DNA of 64,000 bases from Echeneis naucrates (lineage: Eukaryota > Chordata > Actinopteri > Carangiformes > Echeneidae). Made by a program: the position numbers and the translations under genes. The notes below the pieces were generated by a model, which saw nothing but the letters and a program-made list of their open reading frames with translations, had not been told where the DNA came from and ran no database searches. Positions within the stretch are counted from its first letter, which is position 1. Each line of letters opens with the position of its first letter. The stretch is taken from positions 7,273,614 to 7,337,613 of the forward strand of contig NC_042521.1 of NCBI RefSeq assembly GCF_900963305.1, given 5' to 3'. Shown here piece by piece: positions 34,606 to 46,278 of the stretch.

Positions 34606-35986
34606 CCTTTCAACCATAAATATTTAAATTTGAAGATGGTCTGATTTGATTACATTGAACTCAATCTCATGATTGTGTATGCAAATAATTTGGCACATCT
34701 TCAGTCTATGGATTTGGCCCCATAAGAACTGAATGAATGCCATGAAATCTATTATCTCAAGAAGAGACATATAATTACCTTAAATGTATTTGTGTGAGAG
34801 AAAAGGAAAACTGTTTTGCTTTGTTTTGATATTTTTGACATTTGTCATGTACTGCTGAGAAATTGTTTCATGTTGACAGTTTGCTGTAGTTTTTATTGCT
34901 TTTTTTATCTCTATAAACTATTTATTTTTTATGATTTTGCAGGAGATGGCTTTAAAATGCATTCATTTCTTCCAACCAACTTACTGAGTAAATAGCTGCA
35001 CCTCTCTGATTTGGCTTTGACTGGTCTACCACAGGCTAATACAGGCGTGGCGTTGGTGTGGGTGTGAATGTGTGTGCGTGTGTCCACGTGTGTGTAAATT
35101 GCAGAGCAGTGCAGGAGGCCTGTATTTATAGAAACACTTGACTACACTCAGAGATCTTGCAGTAGCAGTCCACTACATTACAGAGAGCACCACTGTAATC
35201 TGCTTTCTATATTTTGTTTCTGCAAGGTTGTCCTCTGTTTTCATCCATTTGTTACTTTTATATAAATTCTTTATATTTTGTCTACTTATGTGTTATACTT
35301 TTCTTGAGTTTGTCTAGTCTGTTTGCAAGAGACAATGAGAAAGACAAAGAGGACAACAAAGCCAGCAGTCTAGCATCAGTCAATTGCATTATGCAGTCTG
35401 ACTCATAATGATTCTAACCGTTGATGGCAATCAATTCAGACAAATACTGTGAGTCTGTTAAGGTCTGAAGAAATCCTGCATGAGAATATGTGTGTCCTTA
35501 ATATGTCTCATGAGAAATTCATGATGCTAAATCAACTAATTTGTCCTGTGAAAAGGAGAACTCTGGACTTGTTTCTTTGCAGTTTGAACATTTTTTTTTT
35601 TTCAATAAGTTGCTTGTTTCTTAGCGAACACTGTGGCAGTTTTCTTTCCAGTGATTGGCTTCTTCATACCTACTGTGTAAATACATGCAGCTGTGTGAAG
35701 GTCTAAGCTGCTCTCACACATCCTGCACAAATGTATGATTGCTATTTGCAAACTCACCTCAGGAAGGAAAAAAACATGAATGAGCAGTTGAACTGGGCAA
35801 CTGGGGTTCTTTGTCCTGCACCAGCAACTTAAACTCACATGGTGTGTGTGTGTTTGTGTTTGTGTTCGTGCAAGTGCTGGCATGTATATGATCATATGTG
35901 CTGTAACCTATAAATTTAGCTTCTTTCTTCTCAGGAACTTATTCCTGTGCATCCTCTTACATGTGGTTTCAGCTGTGGAAGAAAAG

Positions 35987-35988
<2 letters not shown>

Positions 35989-36041
<53 letters not shown>

Positions 36042-36052
36042 CGCACGCGCGT
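35989..36052. repeat. (GT)n running into (GC)n, Z-DNA-prone tract
   Basis: About 22 GT units pass directly into GCGCGCGCGCACGCGC, giving more than 60 bases of strictly alternating purine and pyrimidine. This is the classic left-handed-helix-forming composition. Confidence 0.95.
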
Positions 36053-39000
36053 TCTGTTTGCAGACAAGAGGCTGAATGAGGAGCCATTCCCTTTGCTTTT
36101 GGATTCGTTCAGGAAATAGCCCCCACACCCTTCCATGAGCACACACGCACACATAGAGAGACATATGCACACAGACATGCACACAATCACAGAGCACTTA
36201 CTGTACATCCTAAAACATGATGTGTCCCTCAGGAGCTGAATGGAATACGCCTTCTTCCTCTCAGAAGCAGCAGCACCACTTCTCAGGGCTCTTTAAATGT
36301 TTGTGTGTGTGTATGTTCTATGGTTGTGTGGACCATTTTTTGGTTGAACAAATGTTCCAAAGGCATTTTGACTGGTCCACACAACTTCAAATGGTCATTT
36401 TATTGGCCATCATTCATTTGTGTTAGTTAAAATTCGTATGAGGAGCTTGGTATGTATGTGTGTGTGTGTGTGTTTGTTTGTTTGCAAGTTTGTTCTCTCT
36501 TGTTTGCGTCTTGTACCGTGATAACTGTGTGTACCCAAGAGAACTTGATGTCAAGTTATGTCTTTGATACCCAAAGCTACTTCAGAAGGTTGTGTGCTAT
36601 CCTATGGTAGCATTTGTATGTTTGGGAAATGTGGAGGAATTTTACCATAAGAGAGTAATGCCTGGAAGGTGGGCACCTGTAGTTTGTGGCAATGTGAGTG
36701 TATGTCTGTATAAAGTAATTGTTGATTCAGCAGTTTGTCCTGATTCATTTCCAACACTTTGTCTGATGGGTCTTTTTAATGTGTGTAGTGTAGAGGAAGT
36801 AGTGACACAAAATCTATATGTAGTCTCTATGTCAAAATCCCATCTGTGGGATTTTCTACAGCACTGGAAAAGGCACAGACTACCTTGCTTGTACATTCAT
36901 GGGCCAGCCATTTCAGAGATTACATTTCTGCAGACTATTGCACACAGTTAGAATTACAAATATTAGAAGTTGGCCTCTGTTTACCACCCTGTTCAAGCAG
37001 GTGGCAATTTACTTTATAATATTGCATTTCTTCTATATAATATCATTTAATGCAAGACAGTATTTTAGCAGGTTTCCTGAGGTTTGATTTCCACAGTTGT
37101 GTGTGCAGAAGGATTGGTGTGCAGTGTAATGTGCTTTCTGGGTTTTCTGAAATTTGTTACAATGTCAGGAAATTACATCATAGTTAATGACTTGTCTCTC
37201 CTTGGGGCATGCACACGTAAGGACGGACACACACGCACAAATGTGCATGTGTGTATGCTTAAGCATAAGACCCTGCTTATGCTTATACTCTTAGCAGTGG
37301 CCAAACTGTAAAAGAAAAAACAGAACAATTGTAACCACAGGTATTGTAAATAACTTACCCTTCACCCTCTGTGTTTTATCGTGTTTGAGCAGACAGTCAG
37401 TGTAATTACATTGCAGTGAGTCACTCAGACGGAGAGAGAGAAAGAAGTAATTGTTCAGTTTTGTCATATAGGCTCAGAGAGAAAAGAGGTGGGAGGAGGA
37501 GAAGGCAGGATGGAGAAAACAGTGAAACAAAAGTGGAGAGATGAGTGAAGAGACTGACCTTAGTAAGGGTCCTGAAATGTAATACAACTCTGTATTGGTA
37601 AATTCATTAAATCATTAGCTTTGTACCTGTGATAATATCAAACTATCATGTTCTTCATAGACAGGATGTTCTAATTTTCACAGTGCTTGTTGTGCATTTT
37701 AAATGTTGGTTGGTATTTTTTTTGCCCCCTGCAGTGTGTGTTTATTTTGTCAGCTGTCCGCCAGTTATAATGTCTCAGGATATGTCTCAGCCTGCAATTG
37801 CACTTTGTTTAAGCAATAAAAGTGTATGGATCGGGGTAATTTTGAGCGACAGACATTTTGGGAAAATCTACTGAATTCCTATTTCATGAAGAAAGTCACT
37901 TTAATTGTGATATTTGTTTCACCAATAAGAAACTACCACAAGAAGCTGGTTAGTCTATTTTAGCATAAAGATTGGAAACAGACAAAACCAGATGCAAAAA
38001 CAATACTTTAATCCCTCTGTAAAACATTTGAGTTATATGGCAGTAACGCCATGGAGTTCCAGCTTGTCAACTGACAATTAGTAATTTTTACGCTTATGGA
38101 TTGTGTATGAATTAAACAAGTAAAATATGTTTGGTAAAGAGATATAGAGGTCTTCATTGGCAAATCTTGTTACTTGATCAAAATAATCTCATTGATCTAT
38201 TAGCTCTCCCCTAAAAAGACTCTTTGCATGCATGTTTAAGTGTTTCTTGAAGAGGATGTGAGGTCTGTTGAGGATGTATGGTGTGACTGTGCATTTATAT
38301 ATTCACTGTTGCACAAGGATCTGTTGCATCCCCGGAAAGGTCATATGTACAGTTACACAGCAGCATCCTTGATGCTGTCAGAATCTGACAATCCAAAAAA
38401 GAGACACATACAAAGTATTATTACACTATTTCTCCAATTTATGAGTGAAGATTTTAGAAATGTTAACTGACTCCATAATCACCTTTACCCAGAGGAGGTG
38501 AAGAAAGAGTCCAAGACAGACGTCAGTGTCAGCTTGGCTAATCATGACCTCATCCCTTGTCTAGATTTATGCATAGCCCCACCATGCACCCACTAGAACA
38601 TGTAGTCATAATAGATCACAGGGATCACATCCACATACAGATTAGCAGTGAAACACCTGGTTGTGATCCATAGTATGACGTCATGCACACACATACTTGA
38701 AGACTGGTGTGTTACTGTATACTGGTGTTCATGAGGTCAGAGATGGGTATAAAGCCACAGTGTTTGTCTGTGTGTGTGTCAATGTATATGGGTCTGTCTC
38801 TGTTATTAGTCACCAGTAGGCATACTCCTGTAACAAAGGTTCATTGAAGAATAGTCTGGGGACTGTCTCTCTGTCTTCCCTCTCTCTCTTTCTCTTTGTT
38901 GCATGTTTTTTTTTAAGCTGTTTTCAATCTAAATATTGGATATAGTTGCAACAAACACCATGAAACAACTCAATGAAAAGCAATTCAGAATCTGATGCTA

Positions 39001-39315
39001 GTATTAATTTTCCTTCTTGAAAACAATGGTAGCATTTTTCAGTTGGAGAATCAAAGAAAAATTTTCCAAAGTTTTGGTAAAATTCAGTGGATTTGCTTAC
39101 TGCTATTCACACATTAGTTTGATTTTGATGTGTGTGACATATGGGTGGAGCTGAATGCTATTATGCCATTGAAAATGTATTCAGATTGTCTTGGCTGTTC
39201 AGGTGTAAGTGGACAATCATTGTAGCCCAGGCAGGCTCTGTGGCACATATACTATATAAAGCAGCATGGCTATTTGGTCCAAGATCAAGTGACACATTGC
39301 TTCAAATTGCATTAC

Positions 39316-39328
39316 CACCAGATGGCGA
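39316..39328 (+). promoter_or_regulatory. CTCF core motif match
   Basis: CCACCAGATGGCG matches the CTCF core CCASYAGRKGGCR at every position. It lies in the ptk2 first intron about 2 kb before the candidate alternative first exon. Sequence match only; fish repeats can also carry such motifs. Confidence 0.4.
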
Positions 39329-40984
39329 TGTTAACACTTTACCTTTTCAAGCAAAAAGAGAGAAAGAGAGAGAGGGAGGGAGAGAGGCAGAGCTTAGAGC
39401 AACAATCTAAATGAGGGACAGAGTATGTGATGTGACATGTGTGTGTGACATCTTGGCCTACTAATCCAGTGGCCCATTAATCTGCTTTACTCCTGAGCAA
39501 CTCTGTCTGCTTGTTTGCTTGTGAGTTAGTGAGACACTGCCGGTGCATCTGTGTGTATGTATATTAAAAGGACACACAAAGAAATCAAGAGAGAGATTCT
39601 GTCTGTGATGCTTCATTGAGCGTTATACTGTGACATAGTGACTGTCAATTAACAGTGAGTTCAAAGGTCAGTTGGATAGTTAAGATTAATCAAACATAGT
39701 TTATCTCCCTTAAGAGACATTTATTTCCTTAAATGCTGACTGGGTTTATTGTGACTCTGTGTTTATCATTTGGTCTAGACTGAATTATATCAACAACTAT
39801 TGAATGAATTTTGCATATTTAGTGCAAATATTCTTGTTCCCCAGAGGATGAATCCTGCTGATCTCAGAACATCTCCTGTGAAGGAACATCCCTGTGAAGG
39901 AATTGTACTTCTAACCTTCATGAGGGCTAGAATGTCAGAAATAGTCTCATAATTTATACTCAGTTGCAATCTGTACATGCTTTAACCATCATGTCTTACT
40001 GAATAATTGATTAATCAGCTGTCATGATTTGAGCCTATGGGCTATTCTGTCTTAAAGTAATTCAATATGTGATATAATTCTCCATAATGGTGTAACTCTA
40101 TTAAATCAACCTCAGTGAAACTGCTGGCTCCCCATGTCACCCCTCCATCTTCAATTATTTGAAAACGTTTGTTCTGAAGGTAGATGATTTCTTTTGGACA
40201 GTGCTGACTTGAGAACAATGTGTTATCACTAATTGAGTAGCTCCTCAGGGGTTCATGTTGGTGAAAGAGGCTGAATAGCCAAGGGCAACACAACTCACAC
40301 ACAAAAAAAACACACATAATTTAAATAATCCATCCTCCTATCGCTCTGTTATTAAGCCGTTCACTTCCGTAGAGCTGGGCAACATGGCTTAAAAATAAAA
40401 TCTCAGATTTTTTTCCCCCAACCTAAACTTGATTAACGATAACCTAATGATTTTAATAGATTTTTATTCCTTCTTTAAAAACAAAGCAAAAATTATTCAG
40501 AACAAGTAATGCTTTGATATTGTTTTGATTTTCCCTATGGGATTTGAACAAAGTTTCCCCTTTGGATTAAAGTGGCCTAAAATGTTTTTCTCATTTTGCG
40601 TTTTCTCACAAAGTCTTACACCATTTTCGTACAAGTGGATTTGCCTTGTGTAGCTTTCCAAGAGGGCGAACCTAACTATACATCACTGTGCTTGTGCAAA
40701 TCACATCAGATGACAACAAATGGGAGCCCAAGGGAGCATCACGGTGGAAGTTAAAGACAAATTCTAATTCATTGATTTAACTCCTCACCATCTTTTATTT
40801 CCTCCTCAATTCAGTCCTTGATCCATATTGTTTAGTCTTTTTCCACTACTCTTTCCCCCGCTTTCTCATCTCTACTGTTGATCTCCCATCATGTCTTTCC
40901 CTCCACACTTGTCCCTCTGTCTCTTGTACATCTGGCTCTGTCTATTCCTCTCCTTCCCTCTCCAGGGAGAAAAAGCCCCCCTCC

Positions 40985-41025
<41 letters not shown>

Positions 41026-41346
41026 ACCTACCTCCTTCCCCTTTTTCTCTCTCTTGCCTCCCTCCCCCCTTTCACGGTCATAGGCTAATGCTCCTCTCTC
41101 TCTCCTTCCTTCCCCTCTCCCCTTTACTCCCACTCATCCTGTGATGTATCTGTGTGTCAGAGTAGTACCAGCAGTAATTGTAGTAGTAGAAGGAGGAGGA
41201 GGAGGCTGGCATCTAAGCTCATCATCGTAACTGACAAAACATTAGCCAACTAGTAGATCACAAAGCTGGTCCAAAGACCACAAAAAACCCAGGATTGTGG
41301 TTTTTCCCTCTGTTAGAAAGATCCTCTTTTCTCTTCTGGACTTTAA

Positions 41347-41365
41347 ATGGAAGGACTATATCATG
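41347..41365 (+). CDS. ptk2: Candidate alternative first coding exon of ptk2
   Basis: An in-frame TAA directly precedes ATG at 41,347. The codons read MEGLYH plus one base, then a donor ATCATG|GTAAGG. Phase 1 matches the 27-base micro-exon at 46,252 and then the canonical exon at 51,724. Spliced together they read MEGLYHDISRIAFYT, then EYDRHLAAAVSAGKT, then the usual FAK start MATAYLDPN. That would extend FAK by 30 residues. The exon's 5' limit is unknown (an AG lies near 41,173). The evidence is phase agreement and splice signals only. Confidence 0.5.
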
Positions 41366-41872
41366 GTAAGGAAATCTTCTCATTGCATGTGTGTGTAACC
41401 ACATTATGTGTGCACATTTATAATGTTTGTGTGTGTATGAAGTAAGCAAAAACTATATTGGTGTCTTCACTCTCTAATCTCCAAATTCAAATATGTGTAA
41501 TGATTTTTTTTTTATGTATGTCTAAACATACTGTATGTATTGAAAGAATTATATTTTCACTGCATTATTGTTATGTGAAACTGGAGACAAGTCTGTTAGA
41601 CTGTTAGAAGAAGGTAGATTTAGAATAACTGTTGTTGAATGCAGTATAAAGCTGGATTGCTGATACAAAACAAAGATTTTGAAGTAAAGTGGACTTCTCG
41701 AATCGTATGACAGACATTTATTTTACTGCCTTATGATTGCAGAGCAATTGATGCCCTGTTACATCCATTATAGTGAAGAGGATGTGTATATAAGCGAAGG
41801 TTTAAGTGCTGGGTTGCCTGTATGTAGGAGGTTTCACCTTAAAGTGTGCATGTGTAGAGTGTTAGCACTATG

Positions 41873-41874
<2 letters not shown>

Positions 41875-41955
<81 letters not shown>
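41875..41955. repeat. (GT)n microsatellite
   Basis: About 40 GT units, followed by two copies of GGGAGGTAGTGTG. Confidence 0.97.
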
Positions 41956-41957
<2 letters not shown>

Positions 41958-42653
41958 AGGTAGTGTGTGTGGGAGGTAGTGTGCTTGAAAGAGATGATGT
42001 GTGTCAAATTTGGAGGTTGGGTTTCAATACAAGTGATGTGACTAATGTAGCTTGTTAATGTTTTTGTATGTGCACATTTGCACGTGTGTATGTGTGTGTT
42101 GGAAGAACGAAGTAACAATCCCCCTGCAGCGTTTTGTTACTAGGTTAGATCATCTTTATTTCAGTGTATTTTAATATTTCAATCATGGTTCATAATTAAT
42201 AGGGATTTCCTAAACAAGAATTATAACTAGCAGCCTCCCCATCTATAAAAAGTAAGCCCAAGTCTATTACATTTTTATACAAGAAAAAAAAAAGGACTCG
42301 AAGTCCAATCTAGGTAGGGTTCAATTCTGCTAAATGAGTAAAATAAATAAATTAAATAAAGTAATTCCCTCTTATTATACGTTTTGGGATTGTTTGTGTT
42401 ATTAGCCATTTTAACCATGGGTAAATACATGGTAGTTATACAATCCAACAACCACTATGCATTAGCATTTTTATTCTTGTAAACCTGTCCCTCTGTGTTT
42501 GCTCTCATGAAGATCAAAGACACATTCAACATTAACGTTCCATTTGATTTTCTTCCAATTCAAATAAACAACTATATAAATATGTAATGTATGCATTAAC
42601 CCACAGCTAGGACCTCACATTAATTTGGTTTCAGTAAGCTCAGATGTTTGGAT

Positions 42654-42689
<36 letters not shown>

Positions 42690-42947
42690 ATGCTATTTAA
42701 TCTGTTTATTCATCCTCAGTCTGTTATGTTGAATTATACATAGTGTATCTGGTCTGAGTGTGATATCTTTCCATGTGTGCTGCTCCAGTAAACCAGTTAG
42801 CTTTATCACTGCACCTGAAGTGTGCACACTTGAGTGAGTGGGTGTGTCAGCGTGTGCGCTTTTGCAGACAAATGTGTAAGAGCAGTCATGCATTTATGTG
42901 ACCTTATTATGCTGCATGCATTCAGGACTTATCTGGAATATGCATCA

Positions 42948-42991
<44 letters not shown>

Positions 42992-43807
42992 CGCGCACGC
43001 AGTGCATTTTACTACTATTTTACTATTTTACTATTATGTTTTGAAAAACTGCTCAATATGAAGGCGAATCATGACATGAGGAAATGCGTGTTCCTGTTTG
43101 AACTTTTTACCCTTCAAGTTCACCAATAGCAGTGTCGTATGTTTCTTTCACTTCAAATCAAGGCATTAAAAATATTGACTTGTCTTCCATCATATAAAAG
43201 AATTGATTGCCACCTTTATGCGGAGGGCATTATGAGTCATGGACAAAACTGAGCTTGAAACCTAAATAAGTATATTTTCAAGAAACAAACTGTGTGTTTT
43301 TAGGGAGAGAGAAAGAGAGAGTGAGTGTGACTGGCAGGTGTGATTTGTGCCTCAGGCATTATGTGTCGCATTGTAAGGCTGCACGCTCCAGTCGCTTCCC
43401 ATTGTCCAAAGGGTCACACACACACACACACACACACACTTTTATATATATATGTATGCGAGCGTGTGCCAGCACAGCTTGAGGGTTAACCATTAAACAC
43501 TGAGCATTGAGTAATAACAGCTGACTGCTCTTCTCAGGTTGAGTCAGTTGATTCCAATAGAAATATTTTATTTTACCATTTGCCTCGCGAGTTTAATCTT
43601 TTCATTGTCTCATCTAGTGGCACTATTTCATTATTTTTTTTCAAATTTTTTTCAACTTTCTCGTTATCAAATCTCTTTTACCTTGCTCAAACTATGATTT
43701 CTGTAAACTGCTTATGTGAATGTCACTGAATAGCAGACTTTCTCTTCATTGTTCTAAATGCACTTAGCCAAAAACCCAAAGCACATGCACAGCTTCCACA
43801 CAAACAG

Positions 43808-43810
<3 letters not shown>

Positions 43811-43854
<44 letters not shown>
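43811..43854. repeat. (GT)n microsatellite
   Basis: About 22 GT units in a ptk2 intron. Confidence 0.97.
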
Positions 43855-43857
<3 letters not shown>

Positions 43858-45291
43858 GTCCATGAGGACGACACATATATGTTCAATCAGAGACAACTGT
43901 TATCAGATACTGATTTCTAAATCTAAAGTGTTCAGAGCTGTTAACCACATTTGTTTAAGGTCTCTCTTCTCCTTATTTTTTGGCATTGAGAGCTATAATT
44001 CTGAGGGTAATTGTTTTGGCGCAAGACTGACAGTTTGTCTTCGGACACCTTATATTTATTTTTCCAGCACTCCCACACAATAGCTTCTGTAGGTTATGAA
44101 TTTGCAGTTACTATAAATGCATGATGCATGAAGTTTATCTTCATCATCTCATAAAAACTGTTTGGACAAATGCATTCCTATGAAATTTGAAGAATGAGAT
44201 TGAAAGAAAACAATCTCTTCATGCCCTGTTTCTCATTTCCAACAACAGCTTGAGGAGCAGGTGTTTGGGGCTGCTTGTGTGCGTGCGTGTAAGACCCATT
44301 GCCCTCCTTGATTTACCTGCAGTAGAGGCTGTTAAACAGACTGGTATGTAATTAGCACCATGTTAGTGTCCTTACAGGATATTCCATGGAGAAAACCTAG
44401 AGATGCTAATTAATTTAATCGATAAAATCTATAACATCAATAACAAAACAAAGAAACAATTTCAAAAGAACAAATAAAACTGGAAGTTGAAACTATGAGT
44501 CAGCAAAATGTGTTTTAACTAATTTGTATTGCAGTTCCTTTTCCAGCCCCTCAGGTGCTGTTTAATCTTGTTCCTCAGACAAGTATAAGCCACAGTCTCC
44601 TTTGGTTTATAGTCTAGACTGTAGCAGCACCAGCATGGCTGCAGATTTCAGACTACATAGCACTTAACCTACACTGATGAGACAGACAGGGGAAGACAGA
44701 GTGCATCCCTGAGACAGATGGTTTCCAGGTTTCAGGACTATGTAGATATCATTCTAGACACTTTCAGATGGACTGGAATTATCCAGATCTGATCATTGTT
44801 CATATCAGTTTACATTTTAGCCTCTTAGTAATGGAAATTGGGTAGTAATTTATTAAAATGTCTGCATTTGGTTTAATAGTAAAGGTATGATATGACATGG
44901 GCTGATATTGGATTAAATGGATGTATAAAGTTTTTATCTGAGGTGTAGTGTTTAGTGGCAGCATTACTTACATTTGAAACATAATGTATAATTACATAAT
45001 TATCTGGTAATAAAAAATACCTGAAACATAATACATATTTGTTCATAAGAAAGACATAATACTGATGAAATATGGCGACATATTGCACTAATTAACTTTC
45101 TGCAACAACTATAAAGACAGTTACGAGACAAATGCATTCCTATGAAAACTTTTGGATTTTTACTAGTTGTCTTTCTCTATTAATGAATCCCCACTACCAT
45201 ACATACATACACACACACTTCACACTTAAGGTTCTGATTTTGGAGATAAGGATTTGAAGGATTTAGGATTTAAGGATTTAAAGATAAAACG

Positions 45292-45293
<2 letters not shown>

Positions 45294-45343
<50 letters not shown>
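45294..45343. repeat. (CA)n microsatellite
   Basis: About 24 CA units. A short AGGATTTAAGG repeat block lies just before it. Confidence 0.97.
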
Positions 45344-45347
<4 letters not shown>

Positions 45348-46013
45348 GAGTCACCCTTTTGGCATTTCTTTTCAGTGAATGGGTTTTCTCCTTACTATTA
45401 CATCATCTTTGTTAACATCCTCTGGTGTCAATCGACCCCCTCTGAATGTGAGTGCATGCACATGTGTGTGCCCCCTTACCTAGTGTTTGTGTGTACATTA
45501 GCACTTAGCCACTTATCCTCTTGACCTTCTCTTACATATTGCCCTATCACTTCTCTGTCTGGGTGTCAGGTTTACAAAAACATTTCCTCTGGACTTCCTG
45601 TGAGAGTTTGAGAGCTGTTGTGCTGATATAGGACAGTGTATCTAGCTACCAATGAGCATACTTTTACAGTGAAGCATAATTATGCCATGTGTCCTTAAAA
45701 AACATGATGCATATGATCAAAAAGTCAAAGAAACATGCTTCAGGATTACTTAGTGAATTTTATATTTATGTCCAAAAATCGAGAAGCCTGTAAAATTTGC
45801 AACCTTCAAGAGCAGTATACCTAACAAAAAAGGAAGGTAGACTGAGCTTAAGCCCAGTGGCTGTGTCCTAACATATTCATCTCACAGCTGTTAACCCATG
45901 AACAATAAAACCGCTCCTCTGCATTTTGCAATTAGCTCGTTAAAGCTCCACTCCACCTCTCAGGGGTGTAGGTAAATTATCTCACAATGGGATATTGACT
46001 TTAGAAGAAATCC

Positions 46014-46049
46014 ATCAATATCCTGTTGAAATGTCAACAGGATATTGAT
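46014..46049. repeat. Perfect 16-bp hairpin
   Basis: ATCAATATCCTGTTGA and its exact reverse complement flank an AATG loop, in a ptk2 intron about 200 bases upstream of the micro-exon. Confidence 0.9.
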
Positions 46050-46251
46050 TGATTTTTCAAGTGATTTCATTTATTAAATGTTATGGACCGGACACTGACT
46101 ATAATTCACATTCTGTAACTGAACAGTGAACACCTGCTGTGAGACTTAACTTAATAAACTTCAGCTCAATTTCAGTTATTAAGACTGATTTCTTCATGCT
46201 GTGCCTTAGAATTAAACAAACCATCTGACACAGTGTTTGTTTGTCTTACAG

Positions 46252-46278
46252 ATATTTCCAGGATTGCCTTCTACACAG
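46252..46278 (+). CDS. ptk2: Candidate 27-base ptk2 micro-exon
   Basis: Bounded by a strong acceptor (TTGTTTGTCTTACAG) and a consensus donor (CACAG|GTGAGT). Twenty-seven bases is nine codons, so it can be included or skipped without changing frame. Read in phase 1 from the exon at 41,347 it gives (D)ISRIAFYT and continues (E)YDRHLAAA in the exon at 51,724. It contains no stop. Both splice sites score well by eye, and I rate it as probably real. Confidence 0.55.

Larger units (their letters stand above)
32277..41130. other. First part of the long ptk2 5' intron
   Basis: No coding exon was recognised. It contains a decayed SINE at 33,989-34,358, a long (AT)n at 34,514-34,602, a (GT)n/(GC)n tract at 35,989-36,052, a CTCF-core match at 39,316-39,328 and a (CA)n at 40,987-41,023. 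Otherwise it is AT-rich unique sequence, typical of a regulatory-rich first intron, but no specific enhancer can be claimed. Confidence 0.4.
41366..46251. other. ptk2 intron rich in simple repeats
   Basis: No exon is supported. It contains (GT)n at 41,875-41,955 with a duplicated GGGAGGTAGTGTGTGT flank, poly-A at 42,658-42,685, (GT)n at 42,951-42,984, (CA)n at 43,413-43,439, (GT)n at 43,811-43,854, (CA)n at 45,294-45,343 and a perfect 16-bp hairpin at 46,014-46,049. Confidence 0.5.

Noticed and set aside
44600-44640. Possible miR-151 host position, because human miR-151 lies in a PTK2 intron
   Set aside because: The human miRNA is in a late PTK2 intron that would lie beyond the right edge; the CTAGACTG word here lacks the rest of the miRNA and a hairpin.
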